Positions 22,701-36,025 of a DNA stretch of 64,000 bases are shown piece after piece. The stretch's first letter is position 1. Each line of letters opens with the position of its first letter. Position numbers and translations under genes: made by a program. The stretch comes from Culex pipiens pallens (lineage: Eukaryota; Arthropoda; Insecta; Diptera; Culicidae): positions 199,681,077-199,745,076 of the forward strand of contig NC_068938.1 of the NCBI RefSeq assembly GCF_016801865.2. The letters run 5' to 3'. A model generated the notes under the pieces. It had not been told where the DNA came from. It saw nothing but the letters and a program-made list of their open reading frames with translations, and ran no database searches.

Positions 22701-25700
22701 CCATTGAGTTCAAACAAGTAGTTCACACAGGGATCAAGTGCTATCCGTCACGAAAACAACTAACTTCTTCCCGTCAAGCACGCTCCATGTGACAAGTGAC
22801 ACTTTTATGAACCCGGGAGCTGACGGAATGTACTGCTGCGAATGATATACTGAAACTCCACCAGTACTCGTCAAATCTCAAGTATTCAAACAGAACAAGT
22901 GTGTCGTCTGCCGACCAGACCAGACAAACTTACAGTGAGTTCTGCTTATGTATTCATCCCATGTCTCCCGGTTTTGCCTGCCACAATAAGAAGAAGTTGA
23001 TGAACTTCGCAGAAAGCTACAATGCTTTTGAAAGCTTAAAAGCACTTCAAACCGACCCAAAGCAAAGAGATTTGTCATATATGCGAGAATAATTCGCCAA
23101 GACAAATTTAGAACCTCTCGTGATCAGCGGCAAAGGTTTTTGCCGGTCCGGACACCGGTCGTCACGCGGCACGCGGTGGTGGACTATTCATTATTTTTGC
23201 CTCGGTCTCTCTCTCTCTCTCTATCTTTATTTATATTAGTTTGTGCCGAGTAAGCGAAATCCCAAAGTGCTTATTTAATCTCGCCTGCCTTAAGGCGGAT
23301 TTTGCTCTGTTTTTGGGCAAATGACGAATACACTATAATACTATACAAAACAGGTGGGAGTATAGGTTTGGTAGTTTCGATTACGGGTTCCAACCGAAAT
23401 TGCGAAGCGGGAGCGGTGACTTCCAAGAAGGCGATGCCGAAGGATTGGGGTCAAATCCGGTCACTTTAAGAAGATGAGCGAATGAAGTCTTCAAGAATTA
23501 CCTTTGAAAAGCTGCATTCGCACGGCACCCCCCAATCGATTCATCGGATATCTATGCGAGTTCAGCAAGTTACCTCAACAGACAACTTGTGTAATCGCGC
23601 TAGGGAAGTCCATCAGGTTTTGTCTGAACAACCAGGCGCGCGCTTCCCAACCGTCGTCGTTGCGGGTCACTAATTACACAATCACCCTACAACAACCTAT
23701 AGTTCGCCGCATGTTTCGTTTAATATTTTTGTTCACATCATCGCTGCCTTCAAAGTTGTCTGCTTCATTACCAGCAACAGCAACAACAAAAACTTCGATA
23801 CAGTCAGTGTCTTACGACTGCGGGGTTCGGAACTCATCACCACCAACGCCACACAGCAACACTCCCTGAGAACGATGGGTCGTACATAACAATAAACTAC
23901 CCCCTGGTTGGGAGCGTACTGAAACTGAGTACACCCCCCTTCTTGGGCGACTCGACTCGACTCCAGTCCTCGTTCCGTAATATGTACAGGAAATGGCAAT
24001 GATGAAGCTTTATCGATTCAAGAATAGCACAGGTTGTCGATTTTACATGACGTGAACGCACGCAAGAAGACTAGGCAAAAAAAAACTGTCGAAAGAACTT
24101 GCGAGGCAGTCGTCTCTATGTTCAAATGAGTACATAGGTATGGTTCTAGAAATTGTCCTACGAAGTCAGGCTAGTTCCAACTTAAGTAGAACAAGCGAGC
24201 ATTCTTTGATGCTTTGGGGGAGCTTCAAAAAAAGTTACTCAGAGTACATTTCATATGAAATGAAACAAAAATCGAGACGTTAACATAAATTACAGAAGAC
24301 AAACTTTTAGATATATAAAAACAAAAGCCGATTTGCTAAAAAAATTAATTCTAACCAAACATTTAAAATTAATTGAGGAAAAAATTACGACGAATATTTA
24401 GAGGAGTTATATTCACATATCCATCCCTTACAATGTCGTCTATCATTACATCTTCCAAGTTCCCAGCAACAAACAAAACCCCTTTTTTTATCCTTCACTT
24501 CCCAAACTAAATAAAGTTAAATGAAACGTGAAATTTAGATAGTGAACCATGTTATTTAATTCATCACGGACCCCAAGCCCTCTCATCTTCGCCGACCAGC
24601 ATCAGCAGTAGCTTCAAAGTCAGTCCGTTTTCAGTGCGAATTTCTCGACTTCAGGTTGAACATTCAACTTTTGCGTATTTCCTTCCGGATGTGTAACCCT
24701 TTTTCCGCGGGGATGACCCTCGAGCCTGACATGGTCGGGCTCAGACGTTTTTTGTCTGCCGCTATCGTTTTGATTATTTTTAAGGCACTTTCTCTCCGAA
24801 TCTTCAAGCTGGTCGCCGGATTTGCGTAAAATATGGAGAGCACAGATAGCGAAAGGAGAAAAAAACCTTTCCGAGCAACCTTCAACTAATGAGCAAAAAA
24901 GGGCCAATTTTTGCCTGCTGCGAATGACTTCATTGGAGTGGAATCTGCCCGGATTAGACGGAAAGTTATGTGCAATCTTGTGACTTTTGCGATGAAGCTT
25001 GTGAATTGAGTTGTAGGCCAAGGGTTGCGTAATCTTGGTGATGCCTGGAACCATTACTCCGTCGACATTTTGCATCTATGTCTCAATTGTTGAATTATGA
25101 ATTACTTAATGAATGGTCTCTAAATATTTGGTGATTTATTTTTTGGAAATGAAATTTAGAGTAAAATGCTCTCGGCCGTCACATGCTTTTTTCTCTCGGT
25201 TAGTTCACTGTATCTTTTAACTCTTTCTCGGAGTGTTTTTTTTTTTCTCTAGGCGCTCGATACATTTGCCTTTCAAACGATCACGTTCCTAGTTTACTTA
25301 AACTGATAACTCATATGGTCTACAGCAAGCCCGTACACCAAGTTATTTAATAATGTTTTTATGAAGCCAAATCCATCGTCGCAAATTTCCGTCAATTCCG
25401 GCAAATTTTGTCCCAAAACGATAAGCACTTATGGAAGGCGTGCCCAAAAGAAGCAATTGAAACTCTTTTTGGCAAATTTGGCTTAAATACTTTCAAACGA
25501 TTCCCCTTAACCCAGCCAGAAGTAAAATGATATCTGGAAAGCGCGCCCAATTAGCTTCCAATTTCGCAATCACATATATCTTCCACTTCAAATCAACTCA
25601 TGGGGGTTTGACCCCTTCGTCGAATTCGGAAAATGACCACATTATCTCCCAAAAAGCAGCTTGGGCTCCAAAACGAGCATCCATTGATAAGGTAAACGCT

Positions 25701-26545
25701 TCCTGTTGCGAGCACGAACAAAACCGAAAATTAAGCCCAAGAGGCCAATCTAAGGAAAACGCGCCAAATCGTTTTGATTAGAAAGTGATAGTTTGACTGG
25801 GCCACGTGATACAAAACGGCGGTCAAAGGCCGGATGCCGCAATAATTCGGGGGACCTTTGGGCAACTCGCTGATGGTCAGCGGGTGTTCAGCGCTTACTA
25901 CCGTAACTTCCCGTTGTTGTAGTTTCTGTTGATGGCGGAACAATAAATAACGTCACAAATGATTGATGATTGTGGCCGGGCGGCGCTGGTTGGTTGTTCC
26001 TGCCATGATTTGGCACCGGAGTTGACGGCGCGATTGGGAGCTAATAGGCCAAATTGGTGTTTAATCAGCGGGGAGGGATTTCGGCGATAGTTCAGAGAAA
26101 GACTACCGACGGTGGAAGAGAATCATATGAAATATGGAAAAATTACAAAATTTCCAAGTTTTTGATTGTATACCATTCTCCGTAATGCCGTTAACCAGAA
26201 TATACCGTTTGAGGCTTGTGAACATTCGATTTTTAATTGATAGGTAACTGAATGCTTTGTCGGTTTTATTCAATCAACATGACTTTGACACTCTTCTTTA
26301 GTTGGTTCACGCATCGTTTGAATTGCAAAGAAATTTTTGTCACCTTCCCCATGACTGCATTCGAATGATTGCAATCACTAAACAGCACTGCACAAGCAAC
26401 AAAAAGAGAAAAAGAAAAGACATTGCACAAGCAACAAAGAGAGAAAAAGAAAAGATACAGCATGTGCCTTCGCGTCGCGCAGCTGCTTGAGTGTTGAGCA
26501 CGGTTTCGTTCGTTACGAATTTGTGTGCGTTCACTGACGATCTCT
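22700..26545. other. Mostly unique non-coding block
   Basis: No gene is supported. A short CT run lies near 23207-23222. The 151-codon minus-strand frame at 24620-25075 resembles no protein I know and has no splice context. A 35-base tandem duplication sits at 26389-26458. GC is moderate in 22700-24000 and 25400-26100. Confidence 0.45.
26389..26458 (+). repeat. 35-bp tandem duplication
   Basis: Two consecutive purine-rich units each begin with TGCACAAGCAACAAA, continue with AGAGAAAAAGAAAAGA, and differ at one or two bases. They lie just upstream of the large (AGTTTTT)n array. Confidence 0.7.
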
Positions 26546-26550
26546 TCGTA

Positions 26551-27585
26551 GTTTGTAGTTTTTAGTTTTTAGTTTTTAGTTTTTAGTTTTTAGTTTTTAG
26601 TTTTTAGTTTTTAGTTTTTAGTTTTTAGTTTTTAGTTTTTAGTTTTTAGTTTTTAGTTTTTAGTTTTTAGTTTTTAGTTTTTAGTTTTTAGTTTTTAGTT
26701 TTTAGTTTTTAGTTTTTAGTTTTTAGTTTTTAGTTTTTAGTTTTTAGTTTTTAGTTTTTAGTTTTTAGTTTTTAGTTTTTAGTTTTTAGTTTTTAGTTTT
26801 TAGTTTTTAGTTTTTAGTTTTTAGTTTGTAGTTTTTAGTTTTTAGTTTTTAGTTTTTAGTTTTTAGTTTTTAGTTTTTAGTTTTTAGTTTTTAGTTTTTA
26901 GTTTTTAGTTTTTTAGTTTTTAGTTTTTAGTTTTTAGTTTTTAGTTTTTAGTTTTTAGTTTTTAGTTTTTAGTTTTTAGTTTTTAGTTTTTAGTTTTTAG
27001 TTTTTAGTTTTTAGTTTTTAGTTTTTAGTTTTTAGTTTTTAGTTTTTAGTTTTTAGTTTTTAGTTTTTAGTTTTTAGTTTTTAGTTTTTAGTTTTTAGTT
27101 TTTAGTTTTTAGTTTTTTAGTTTTTAGTTTTTAGTTTTTAGTTTTTAGTTTTTAGTTTTTAGTTTTTAGTTTTTAGTTTTTAGTTTTTAGTTTTTAGTTT
27201 TTAGTTTTTAGTTTTTAGTTTTTAGTTTTTAGTTTTTAGTTTTTAGTTTTTAGTTTTTAGTTTTTAGTTTTTAGTTTTTAGTTTTTAGTTTTTAGTTTTT
27301 AGTTTTAGTTTTTAGTTTTTAGTTTTTAGTTTTTAGTTTTTAGTTTTTAGTTTTTAGTTTTTAGTTTTTAGTTTTTAGTTTTTAGTTTTTAGTTTTTAGT
27401 TTTTAGTTTTTAGTTTTTAGTTTTTAGTTTTTAGTTTTTAGTTTTTAGTTTTTAGTTTTTAGTTTTTAGTTTTTAGTTTTTAGTTTTTAGTTTTTAGTTT
27501 TTAGTTTTTAGTTTTTAGTTTTTAGTTTTTAGTTTTTAGTTTTTAGTTTTTAGTTTTTAGTTTTTAGTTTTTAGTTTTTAGTTTT
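26551..27585 (+). repeat. (AGTTTTT)n array, about 1 kb
   Basis: About 147 tandem copies of a 7-base unit are nearly free of change. The only irregularities seen are an early TTTGTAG unit, one more near 26827, 8-base units near 26911 and 27113, and a 6-base unit near 27303. The length and purity point to recent slippage or unequal-exchange growth. The unit is not the insect telomere repeat TTAGG. Confidence 0.97.
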
Positions 27586-29200
27586 GAATTGGAACATATA
27601 ATCTTTGTACAAAAATTTCACTAACAAGTCAATCTCATCGTAACAGCACATGACCGCCGAAAATCCTTGAGCTTGTGCAAACCCCTGCGTGTCATTCCAT
27701 ACCGCAAGACTCATTCTACACACCACCGTCAGAAGTCTCCCACGACGCGACACGTAGGCGGCTCCTGACTTTGAACTCCCACCGATATCAACCCAATGCC
27801 TTCGATGTAAAATCACATGCCTGGGATGATGTAAATTCTCCGCCTTTTCTTCATGTGTCGACAAGAAATTACTTTCGATTTGAAACAACAGGGGATACCA
27901 CAATGGCAATCGTCGTAATCTTATCGCAGAATAACACCGTATCAACAACACTTACCTTGTATGACGCCGAAGACCTGGCTGCTGCTGGTACTCCAAATAA
28001 TGCAAAATTTTCGTATTTCACCACCCGCGAAAAAAAGGTGTTGCCAAGGTGTGTGTACACGTCTGACTGACGACACAACACGTACAATTCCACGTATTTT
28101 CTTGGTTTTACTCTACAACTCACGCTCGCTCACTTTAATGATTTCACTAAGCGGCGAATGGGTATTAATTTTTCGATTTGCTTCAACTCACACTCTGTGT
28201 GTGTGCAACGACAGACACTTGAAATTTTTTCCACTGATTCACTTTTTTTTCTACTTTTGCACAAATGCACAACAACTCTTTTCCTTGACGGGCTCTGTTG
28301 AAGCGGCACCGAACCGTGAAACGTGAGCAAATTTCCACCACAAAACACTTGTTTATTTTTTGTTTCACCGCAGAGAACCGACCGAGAAATCGATTTTCGG
28401 TTCTGGCAACAACGCGAAACTTCCCGCAAGAACACGGTCCTACCACGGTGCTTCTAGAAGAGGAAGGCCTCTTGTGGAACACGTTTCTCCAAACTGCTAA
28501 AGATCTGCTGTTATCGCAAAGCCACCTCCGAGGAACCTCCAAGATTTGCTTCCTGCCTGGACACAACTTCTGCTGGAACTGGTGGCCTGCAAAAGAAGGA
28601 AATTGAACATTCAGTATAGTGGAATAACCTTTTGCCAGGAGTTGACGGAAGGACCCTTCCAAGAGAAACTGTGAGCGTGTGCTTTCAGAGAGAGGGCATG
28701 CGCACCCGGGACCAACAACGACCAGCAACAAGAACCCCACGGGTGCTTCCTGGTGTCAACTCAGGTGGTTGGTCCCGGAATACGATCCGGTTGTAACATG
28801 GCGGGTGGCGGCGGCAGGTTCAGGGATGATACGCGTATCGGGTCACGCCCGGTTCCGGGAGATTTGCCAGAGAAGAACGAAAGGATTTAAGAGGAGAGAG
28901 ATTTGATGATGTTTTGGTTGATGGTGTGGAGTCAGCTGACTGGAAATGACAGTGCTTTATCTTTCAGTAAAATTGTAAAAATGTATAACTTTCATATAAT
29001 ATTTATAAATTTTTTGACAATAACATTTAACATTTATAAATTTGCTTATTTTTTACGAGTTTATTTTATATCTGAGTCTAATCTTTGAAATGAATTCTTA
29101 CATTTAATATGAAGATATTTTTTTAAATAAGCTTACCTGGAGCAATTCTGAAAGCTTGTAAAATCAACTATTCAGTTGATAACTAATTATTTTACGAAGT
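27586..29200. other. Unique non-coding block
   Basis: Moderate GC. There are several frames of 100-185 codons on both strands (for example minus 28183-28740), but they overlap one another and match nothing. Sequence after 28920 is AT-rich. A promoter or untranslated exon is possible; none can be demonstrated. Confidence 0.4.
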
Positions 29201-29204
29201 AGTA

Positions 29205-29345
29205 TTTTATGCAACAAGTTGCCAAAAACATATTTTTCAGCAAGAGTCTTACATTTATTCAACGAGGTTCACCGAGTTGCATAAATACGATGAGTGCTGA
29301 AAAAAATAAGTTTTGCAACATTTTTTGCATTTCTTAAACACTCTT
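29205..29345 (+). repeat. Palindromic culicine repeat, copy 3
   Basis: This is the same family and orientation as 18062-18262: GCAACAAGTTGCC, CAACGAGGTTCACCGAGTTG and GAGTGCTGAAAAA appear in the same order. Confidence 0.55.
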
Positions 29346-29646
29346 TGAATGGAATTTTAGGTCAAATCCCATGTTGACTACAAACATTTACTGCTCAAAT
29401 CAAAACAATTTGAAAAGTACTGCTACAAGCTGAAAAGCATCCATTAGAGTGATGAACGCTGTATCTTTTCAGCCCTTCTATCGAACTGTATTACTTTTCG
29501 ACTCAGTTATTTTTGGTAGAGAAAAGTAGACAGGTAGTAGTTTCATGACGGAATTGCTAAAACTAATTTTCTCAAGTCAGATCAAAACAAACTTTATATA
29601 AAAAAAATTACGAGAATTTTTTTTGTTCTTAAAATATAGATTACAC

Positions 29647-29802
29647 CACTAGCGTGCACAGGGTGGGGCAACATGGGGCAACTGCCCCACCATCCTCAGA
29701 AATTTGTTCTAAATTTGGTCAGGGGGTGTCCATAAATGACGTATTTTTTTAAAACGTCCATATTATTGCCCCACCTTCCTCAAAGAGCTGGGCACGCTAG
29801 TG
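29647..29802. mobile_element. 156-bp MITE with 8-bp target duplication
   Basis: The inverted ends are CACTAGCGTGC and GCACGCTAGTG, extended inward by imperfect pairing of GGGTGGGGCAA with TTGCCCCACC. The flanks are direct repeats GATTACAC at 29639-29646 and 29803-29810. An 8-bp duplication fits the hAT group. There is no coding capacity. Confidence 0.75.
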
Positions 29803-29811
29803 GATTACACC

Positions 29812-32800
29812 GACCAACAAAATTTCTGCGCAGGCCTAACTCGAGGGGAAGCATGAAGTTTTGGGTCTCCAGAAACACGTGCTCTTTGAATTTTTCATAA
29901 ATATTAAGGCATGGCCGAATGGTTTTTCTCCATTTTTTTCTGAATGGAGAATTAGGGTTGAAGGGTTGAGAGTTTGACTTGTTTTATATGACTTTGCCAA
30001 TGTTAATTAAAATGTCATTTGTTTCAGGGGTCGACTTTGGCAGTGTTTTTTACTAACATTTCCTATATTTTAAGTAAAAGGAAGTATGCAGTAATTTTTG
30101 TAGTGTCCCAGACAATCCCTCTACGTATTGTTTTAGAATTTTAATTTATTTATTCGTCAAACAAACGTAGACTACATTGATCATTGCTTAATTTCTAATT
30201 ACAGGTGAACATTATTTAAGTTTTAAACTATCTTCTTTGGTTATAAAACTGATAATGGTGCCATTCTATAGAAACGTGAAAAACAAGCCAAAATTGAGAA
30301 AGTTACTGTAAAAACATGAAAAAATTAGATAGGCAAAATGCCATGATAGGGGGTGGTAGAATAGGCAAAATACTACCAAAAACAAACATTACTAAATAAG
30401 ATAAACGCAAATTAAAATCTTAAAAATAAAATAAGAAAAACCTAAAACAAGAGAAGTAAAGTTTTTCGTAGAATAAAGGTTGCTCAAAATGACCTCCTGA
30501 ATACCGGAAAAATACAAATTTTCGAAGAATTAAAATTAGTAGAGCGTTAATGGAGAAAGCAACCTGTAAAATCAATCGAAACTAATTAAATAAATTTAAA
30601 AGCGTTTATTTCCATATCCTTTCAAAAGGAAAAAAAATCTTCTTGAAAATATTATTTTTTCATGTATGAAAAAAGATGTGAAATCTTTTTAAAAATTTCT
30701 TAAATTATGGATATTTTTAATTTTGTTAGGTAGAAACATAACTACATCATGCCTTAAGAAACATTTATAAATCACATATCAAACGAACCAGACAATTTTT
30801 TTTCACGATAAAAATAAATAAGTATTTTTTCTCAAATATTATACCGAATCACTTTTTTTCTTGCCATCCCAAATAAATGAATCCTCCAAAAGCTTTGCAA
30901 CCGGGAAAAACAGTTCGGAAAAATAAGTAACACTTAAAAAAAAACTTTTCGAACTCATTGATAATTAAAAAATGTAGAAGCTTAATTGTTACAATGTAGG
31001 TGTACCATTTTTTATATATTTTATGTTTAAAAATTTTGCAACTTAGGTTTGAATTTTCGTTTTTTACAATTTTAATATTGGCATGATTGATGTTATGTGT
31101 TAAGTTCAAAACACATTGTTAAATGAGTTTCAAGTATTTAGCAGTTTTATTATTTAGTTGGATATTTAACTTTTTTCAAGTTGTAGGTAATTTCATTATT
31201 TTGAAAATAAAGCTTAAAATTTTAATCTTTTCAAAAAAAAATAATAAAAAACGCAATGTTAACAAATCAAATAATCTTGAAAGTTTTACTTAAAAATTAA
31301 AAACTTAAAATAACAAAAAGCTTTATGAAAACTAAAATTAAATACAAAAAAGGACAAAAGTACATGCAACACAATTAATTCAGGATCATTAAAACTAAAT
31401 AAAATGAACCATATAAGAACTCGTTCTTCAGCTGGATTCCAGTCCAGACATACAAAAAACCCAAACTGGTTTGGTGTACTCCTTTTTAATCGCTTCGTGC
31501 CTGCTTCTTCTTGCTCGTCCTCGTGAGTCCTTCTGCACTTAAAAAGGTGTATTTTTTGTGTCCCAAATTCCACCATCGCGTAAACCCCCAAAACCAACCA
31601 ACGCGAACAGCCGATAAAAACAAAGTCAATTTTCGTAACACTTTGGCAGCAAATCAGCAGCAGGCCACCACTTCCACTATCACAGAGCTGCCTTCTACTC
31701 AGCTACGGCTGGCTATCCGGTTCATGTATAGTAGAGGCAAAACAAAGTGTGGTGTTCTTGGCACCAACACCTTGCATATACAGACGAACCTACACACATT
31801 CAACCAAAGAAGGAGGGTGAGTTGGATTCTCTGGGCAGAAGGAGGTTGAACAAGCAGAACCAGACCGGAGATATCAGCAACCAGCTGACGTGATAACTCA
31901 CCGATGATACGAGTATCGATGTTCTGGACCTGGATCAACGACGCGCGGGGTGGGTTGATCAGAACGACGATCGATTGCTGCTACTTGAGAATCCCCGAAG
32001 AATCGATGCAGACGAAGAAAACCGACCTACACGACCGAACGAACGTGTGTTCACCGAGCTGGGTACAAAATTCAACTGAACGGACCAAGAAGTCGGGCGG
32101 CGGACGCGAACCCAACAGAGCTCAACGCGCCGAACTCTCGCGCGGCGTGGTCGCTCTTTGGTGAGCTCGAGTTGAGTTGGATTGAGTCTATAGACATACT
32201 CGGCAGCAGCGAAACAGAGGAGCTCACCACACACACCCCCTTTTTGGGTTTATAGGAGAGAGTGGCCTTGCTCACGCGGAACGGAACACACCCGCGCGAG
32301 CCCGAGAACGAACGCAAAGTTGAGTTTGGGTGCTGGGTGTGGGTTTTGAAAGAGTTCTTTGCGAGAAACGTGAGATCACAGCGGATAGGATGGTTCATGC
32401 GAATTGTTGGACTCCGAGAAAAAAAGTGTTTTCCATTGATATTTTTTTCTAATTTTTGACAGTACAACGCAAATCTTGATTATATCATATTTATGTATAG
32501 TGCTATTTTACATTTCCGAACAAGCGTTAGGCTTTGCATTTTGCAGATTTGTCAAACACTACATTATATTTTTGCAATATTTTTTAAGCAATTTGTTCGA
32601 CTGGTTCAAATCTACATTTTTTTAAAGAGATTGCAAATATATCATGTGTAATCGAATAAATACAAAATGCGAAATTTAACTGTACTCAATTTTGCTGCCC
32701 TTCTTCATGAAAAGTTATTAGCGATTAAAAAAAAGTAATTGTTGCATAGAAATCATGGGTATCAATGAGTTAATTTTTATCAAGTTTGCTAAAAATTGGC

Positions 32801-32917
32801 ACAGATCCGCATAATAAACCTACCTAACCAACAGTTTTCTATTTGTGAAGCAGGGGATCATTATTTTTGGTCACCCTTATGTACAGATGCCAAAATTTAA
32901 TGAAGACTTGTATAAAC
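29812..32917. other. Non-coding block, AT-rich then unique
   Basis: 29812-31400 is AT-rich with a TTTATTTATTCGTCAAAC stretch near 30149 that resembles a retroelement tail, but no element ends are clear. 31400-32480 is more GC-rich and unique, with short frames on both strands. No gene is supported. Confidence 0.45.
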
Positions 32918-33045
32918 AATGGCAGCAGGCTTGGTCGAATGTGATCATGGGTTCGATTCCCATCTGCTCCCACCTTGCATAGGATGTCGAAGTAAAACGT
33001 CGGTCCTGGCCTTAGTTATTGCTGAACTACTGTAAAATGCATTTT
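32918..33045 (+). repeat. tRNA-derived SINE, truncated
   Basis: The B-box GGGTTCGATTCCC is followed by a body containing GAAGTAAAACGTCGGTCC, the same body as the SINE at 38793. The A-box half is degraded. Confidence 0.6.
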
Positions 33046-34880
33046 AAAACACTTTTCTCATTAATATGTTGAAACTATGGCTTGTTGTTTAAATTTAATT
33101 TCCAAAATTTAAGCTAATAAAATAAATTCTGTGAACGTTAGAACGACAATTCTTATTATTATAATTTAGCATTTTTTGATTTTCGAGTTCTTTTTTATTA
33201 CCATTGAGACTATTTTGCATCATTAGTTCTCCCACAAAAAAAAATCCTAGAATTCCGACAGGTGCAAAAGTCTCTTTTTTATTTATCCTTGTTAGAACTT
33301 TATTATTGGTCATCAAAAGATTTTATGATTTACAATACTATATTTTATACCCACCGGCAATACATTTGAACACGTACAACAAGTACCAACATCCAAATCA
33401 ATTTTCCATCAACCAGCTAGAGATACAGATGCTCGAAAATTTCCCAGAAGCAAGCACACTCCATCAATGAAGCAGCAATAAAGATAAAACCGATTAGTAA
33501 CAGGATTCCAGCGTGTCGTCGTCCAATATTGTGAAACGCACACACAAACACAAGCAATTAAGCTTCGGACTTGCTCTAAAGCTCAAGCTGGCCTGCTGCA
33601 TGGATCAGCAATCAATGAATGAACAACGGCGGGCAGCAGTCTTTCCATGCCTGATGCCTATAAGCTTCGTCGTAATTGAGATTAGCCCAGCGAAGGGGGT
33701 TCCGATTTCTTCGCTCTACGAATTGGCAGCCAGCCTAGTATGGGCTAACGCTCATCATCCCACGTCAAACGGCCGTAAGATGCGACTATTTTTATTATTT
33801 GCCATAAAAAATAAATCTATATCATTTACGCCATATCGGAGCTGAAGGGGACGTATCTTGAACTAACCGTGCCAATATGGAGAAAAGTGAAACATACTCT
33901 TGGGCACGACGCCACGACGGGGCGGTCAACCGAAGCTCAAGCGTTTGATTAATCCATTTATGGTACGAGGTTTATTAAAAATGATGGCCTTGCCGAGATG
34001 AGGTCCACGATCTATGGTGGGAAAGTTTTCATATACAAGATGACATTGTTACCGTATCAATTGGTACTATCGAGTATTAAAGCTGAACGAAATGGTTAGT
34101 GTTTGATCACTAAATTCTACACCTAAAACTATTTTAATTATGTAGGTTTCTAAGGCTACGAAGTAGCACTAAATGACATTGATTTGGCTGCCACTTTCTG
34201 GGGCACCAGGTCGGCCACAAATTGTCCACACCTGGTCACTAGAAACCTGCGCAACAGTCAATCATTCCAGCAATAAAAAAAAACCCCGACTCACTTGAAT
34301 CATGCGTGAAATTATGTGTCTCTTTCCAGAGTGGCAACAAAAAAAACTTCTCAATCGAACGCTGGGTGGTGATCATTCAATTTGACTGGGATTACGCCTC
34401 GAGCGATAGTAGTGAATCGGTTAGGCCGAGGCACCACCAAGGAAGAGGGGACGACTCAGTGCACCAGTCGCCATCGCGGCAGCAGTGACACAAAGGAAAG
34501 TCAATCAATCCGTGGGCCCACAAGCACGGTGCGGTCTCCTGGGATCGGGGAAAGTCGATGAATTGCCCACAGCCCAGGGCTCAGTCGGTGCGGATAAATG
34601 CATTTGGGTTTATTTTATGGTCAATTGATGTTTGCCGACGACAACGCCGCGGTGAACCAGTAATTATACAACTCAGGGAAAGCTTTTTTTTTTTCTTGTG
34701 ACGCGCTTCATTATTGTTTTCTTCAGGGTCGAGAATGTATCAGAAAGCCCTACATATCAACAGCTTTGGCATGATTCTGGTCTTGAATTAAAAAAATATA
34801 TTTGAGTATTTCTTTGGCGAATCTATTCTTAATTGCAGAATTTAATTTTTATGAAATTATCGATTCCTTATTTCCTCTTA
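33046..34880. other. Unique non-coding block
   Basis: AT-rich to about 33500, then moderate GC to about 34700. No coding region, RNA gene or element with defined ends was found. Confidence 0.45.
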
Positions 34881-34929
34881 GTCCCTATTCAGCTACCGTT
34901 GCATCGAATGAAAGCACGACCTACATGTA

Positions 34930-36025
34930 CAATTGGGTCCTAAAATGAAGCTTAGATTGCTGATATTATTTTTTACAGCGTTAGAGCTTATTTTTCTGAG
35001 TACAATGACCCTTTGTACGACCAAAAAGAGTTTAAAATGGATTTTTAATTCAATTTTAAAAAATTATCCTCGCGGTCCTTCTTGACAGAAAAGCTCCTAC
35101 TTGACAGCTCGTTCTAAGGGGACCATAGTTGATCCATCGAAAAATGATGTCCTGTCAATATTTTTGTTTTTGCATTAAAATGAAAAAAAACGTTACTTAA
35201 TCCACCTTTAGGTGGTTGGTGCCTTCCTCACATTCATAAAGTAAAGACACTACACATCCATAACACTTATTTTTTTATCAAATTATCTGAGATCCGGCTT
35301 CAAAAAAGTGCATCAAAAACACTAAAGTACTTATAACTTTTGATAGGGTTGTCAGATCTTCAATATTTTGGGCTTGTTGGAAAGGTCTTTTGATTGCCTA
35401 TCCAACGATGGGTCGCATGATAGATCCGGACAACTTTTTCATCAAAATATTTGAGATTCGGCTTCAAAAAAAGTCTATAAATAACACTTAAGTGCTCATA
35501 ACTTTTGATGGGGTTGTCAGATCTTCAATCTTTTTTACGCGTTGGAAAGGTCTTTCAAATACCTTTCTAATAATATATAGCATAATATGTTTTCTTACAA
35601 AAACCACCCTTTTTAAATCTTCCAAAGTTTAGCCAAAAACATTTTTATAACATAACTTTTGAAGTACTTTTCTAAACTTCATAACATTAACTAGGGTCTT
35701 GTGGGACCCCAAGACGGATCGAATGAGACCAAAACGGTCCAAATCGGTTCAGCCAGTCCGGAGATAATCGAGTGCATATTTTTCGGTGCACGGACTCACA
35801 TCCAGACACACGCACAGACATTTGTTCAGAATTTGATTCTGAGTCGATAGGTATACGTGGGGTATAGGTGGGTCTACGAGGTCAAATAAAGAAGTTCATT
35901 TTTCGAGTGATTTTAAAGCCTTTCCTGATTGAGGTGAGAAAGGCAAAAAGTGATCAGAAATGGTTTTTAATCGTGTTTTTTACCGTTAAACATAAAAATT
36001 GACATAGGGCTTTAGTACCCAATTG
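34930..36025 (-). repeat. Interspersed repeat split by repeat copy B
   Basis: The parts before 35195 and after 35950 match, in reverse and without the interruption, the sequence at 63256-63460 (shared words CTTCTTGACAGAAAA, CTACTTGACAGCTC, AAAATGATGTC, TTTTTTACCGTT, ATAGGGC). Copy B therefore inserted into an older element here. Confidence 0.6.
35196..35949 (+). repeat. Culicine interspersed repeat, copy B
   Basis: The copy starts with CTTAATCCACCTTTAGGTGG and ends with GAGGTGAGAAAGGCAAAA. Inside there are two partial repetitions of ACTTTTGATAGGGTTGTCAG and the GGGACCCCAAGACGGATCGA block. It is non-coding and the least interrupted plus-strand copy in the window. Confidence 0.7.

Noticed and set aside
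24620..25075. 151-codon minus-strand frame
   Set aside because: The sequence resembles no family I know, has no codon-bias contrast with its surroundings that I can see, and no gene context.
26551..27585. Heptamer array as telomeric DNA
   Set aside because: Dipterans lack simple telomere repeats, the unit is not TTAGG-like, and single-copy DNA lies on both sides.
28183..28740. 185-codon minus-strand frame
   Set aside because: No recognisable domain, overlapping frames on the plus strand, and no splice or promoter signals that set it apart.
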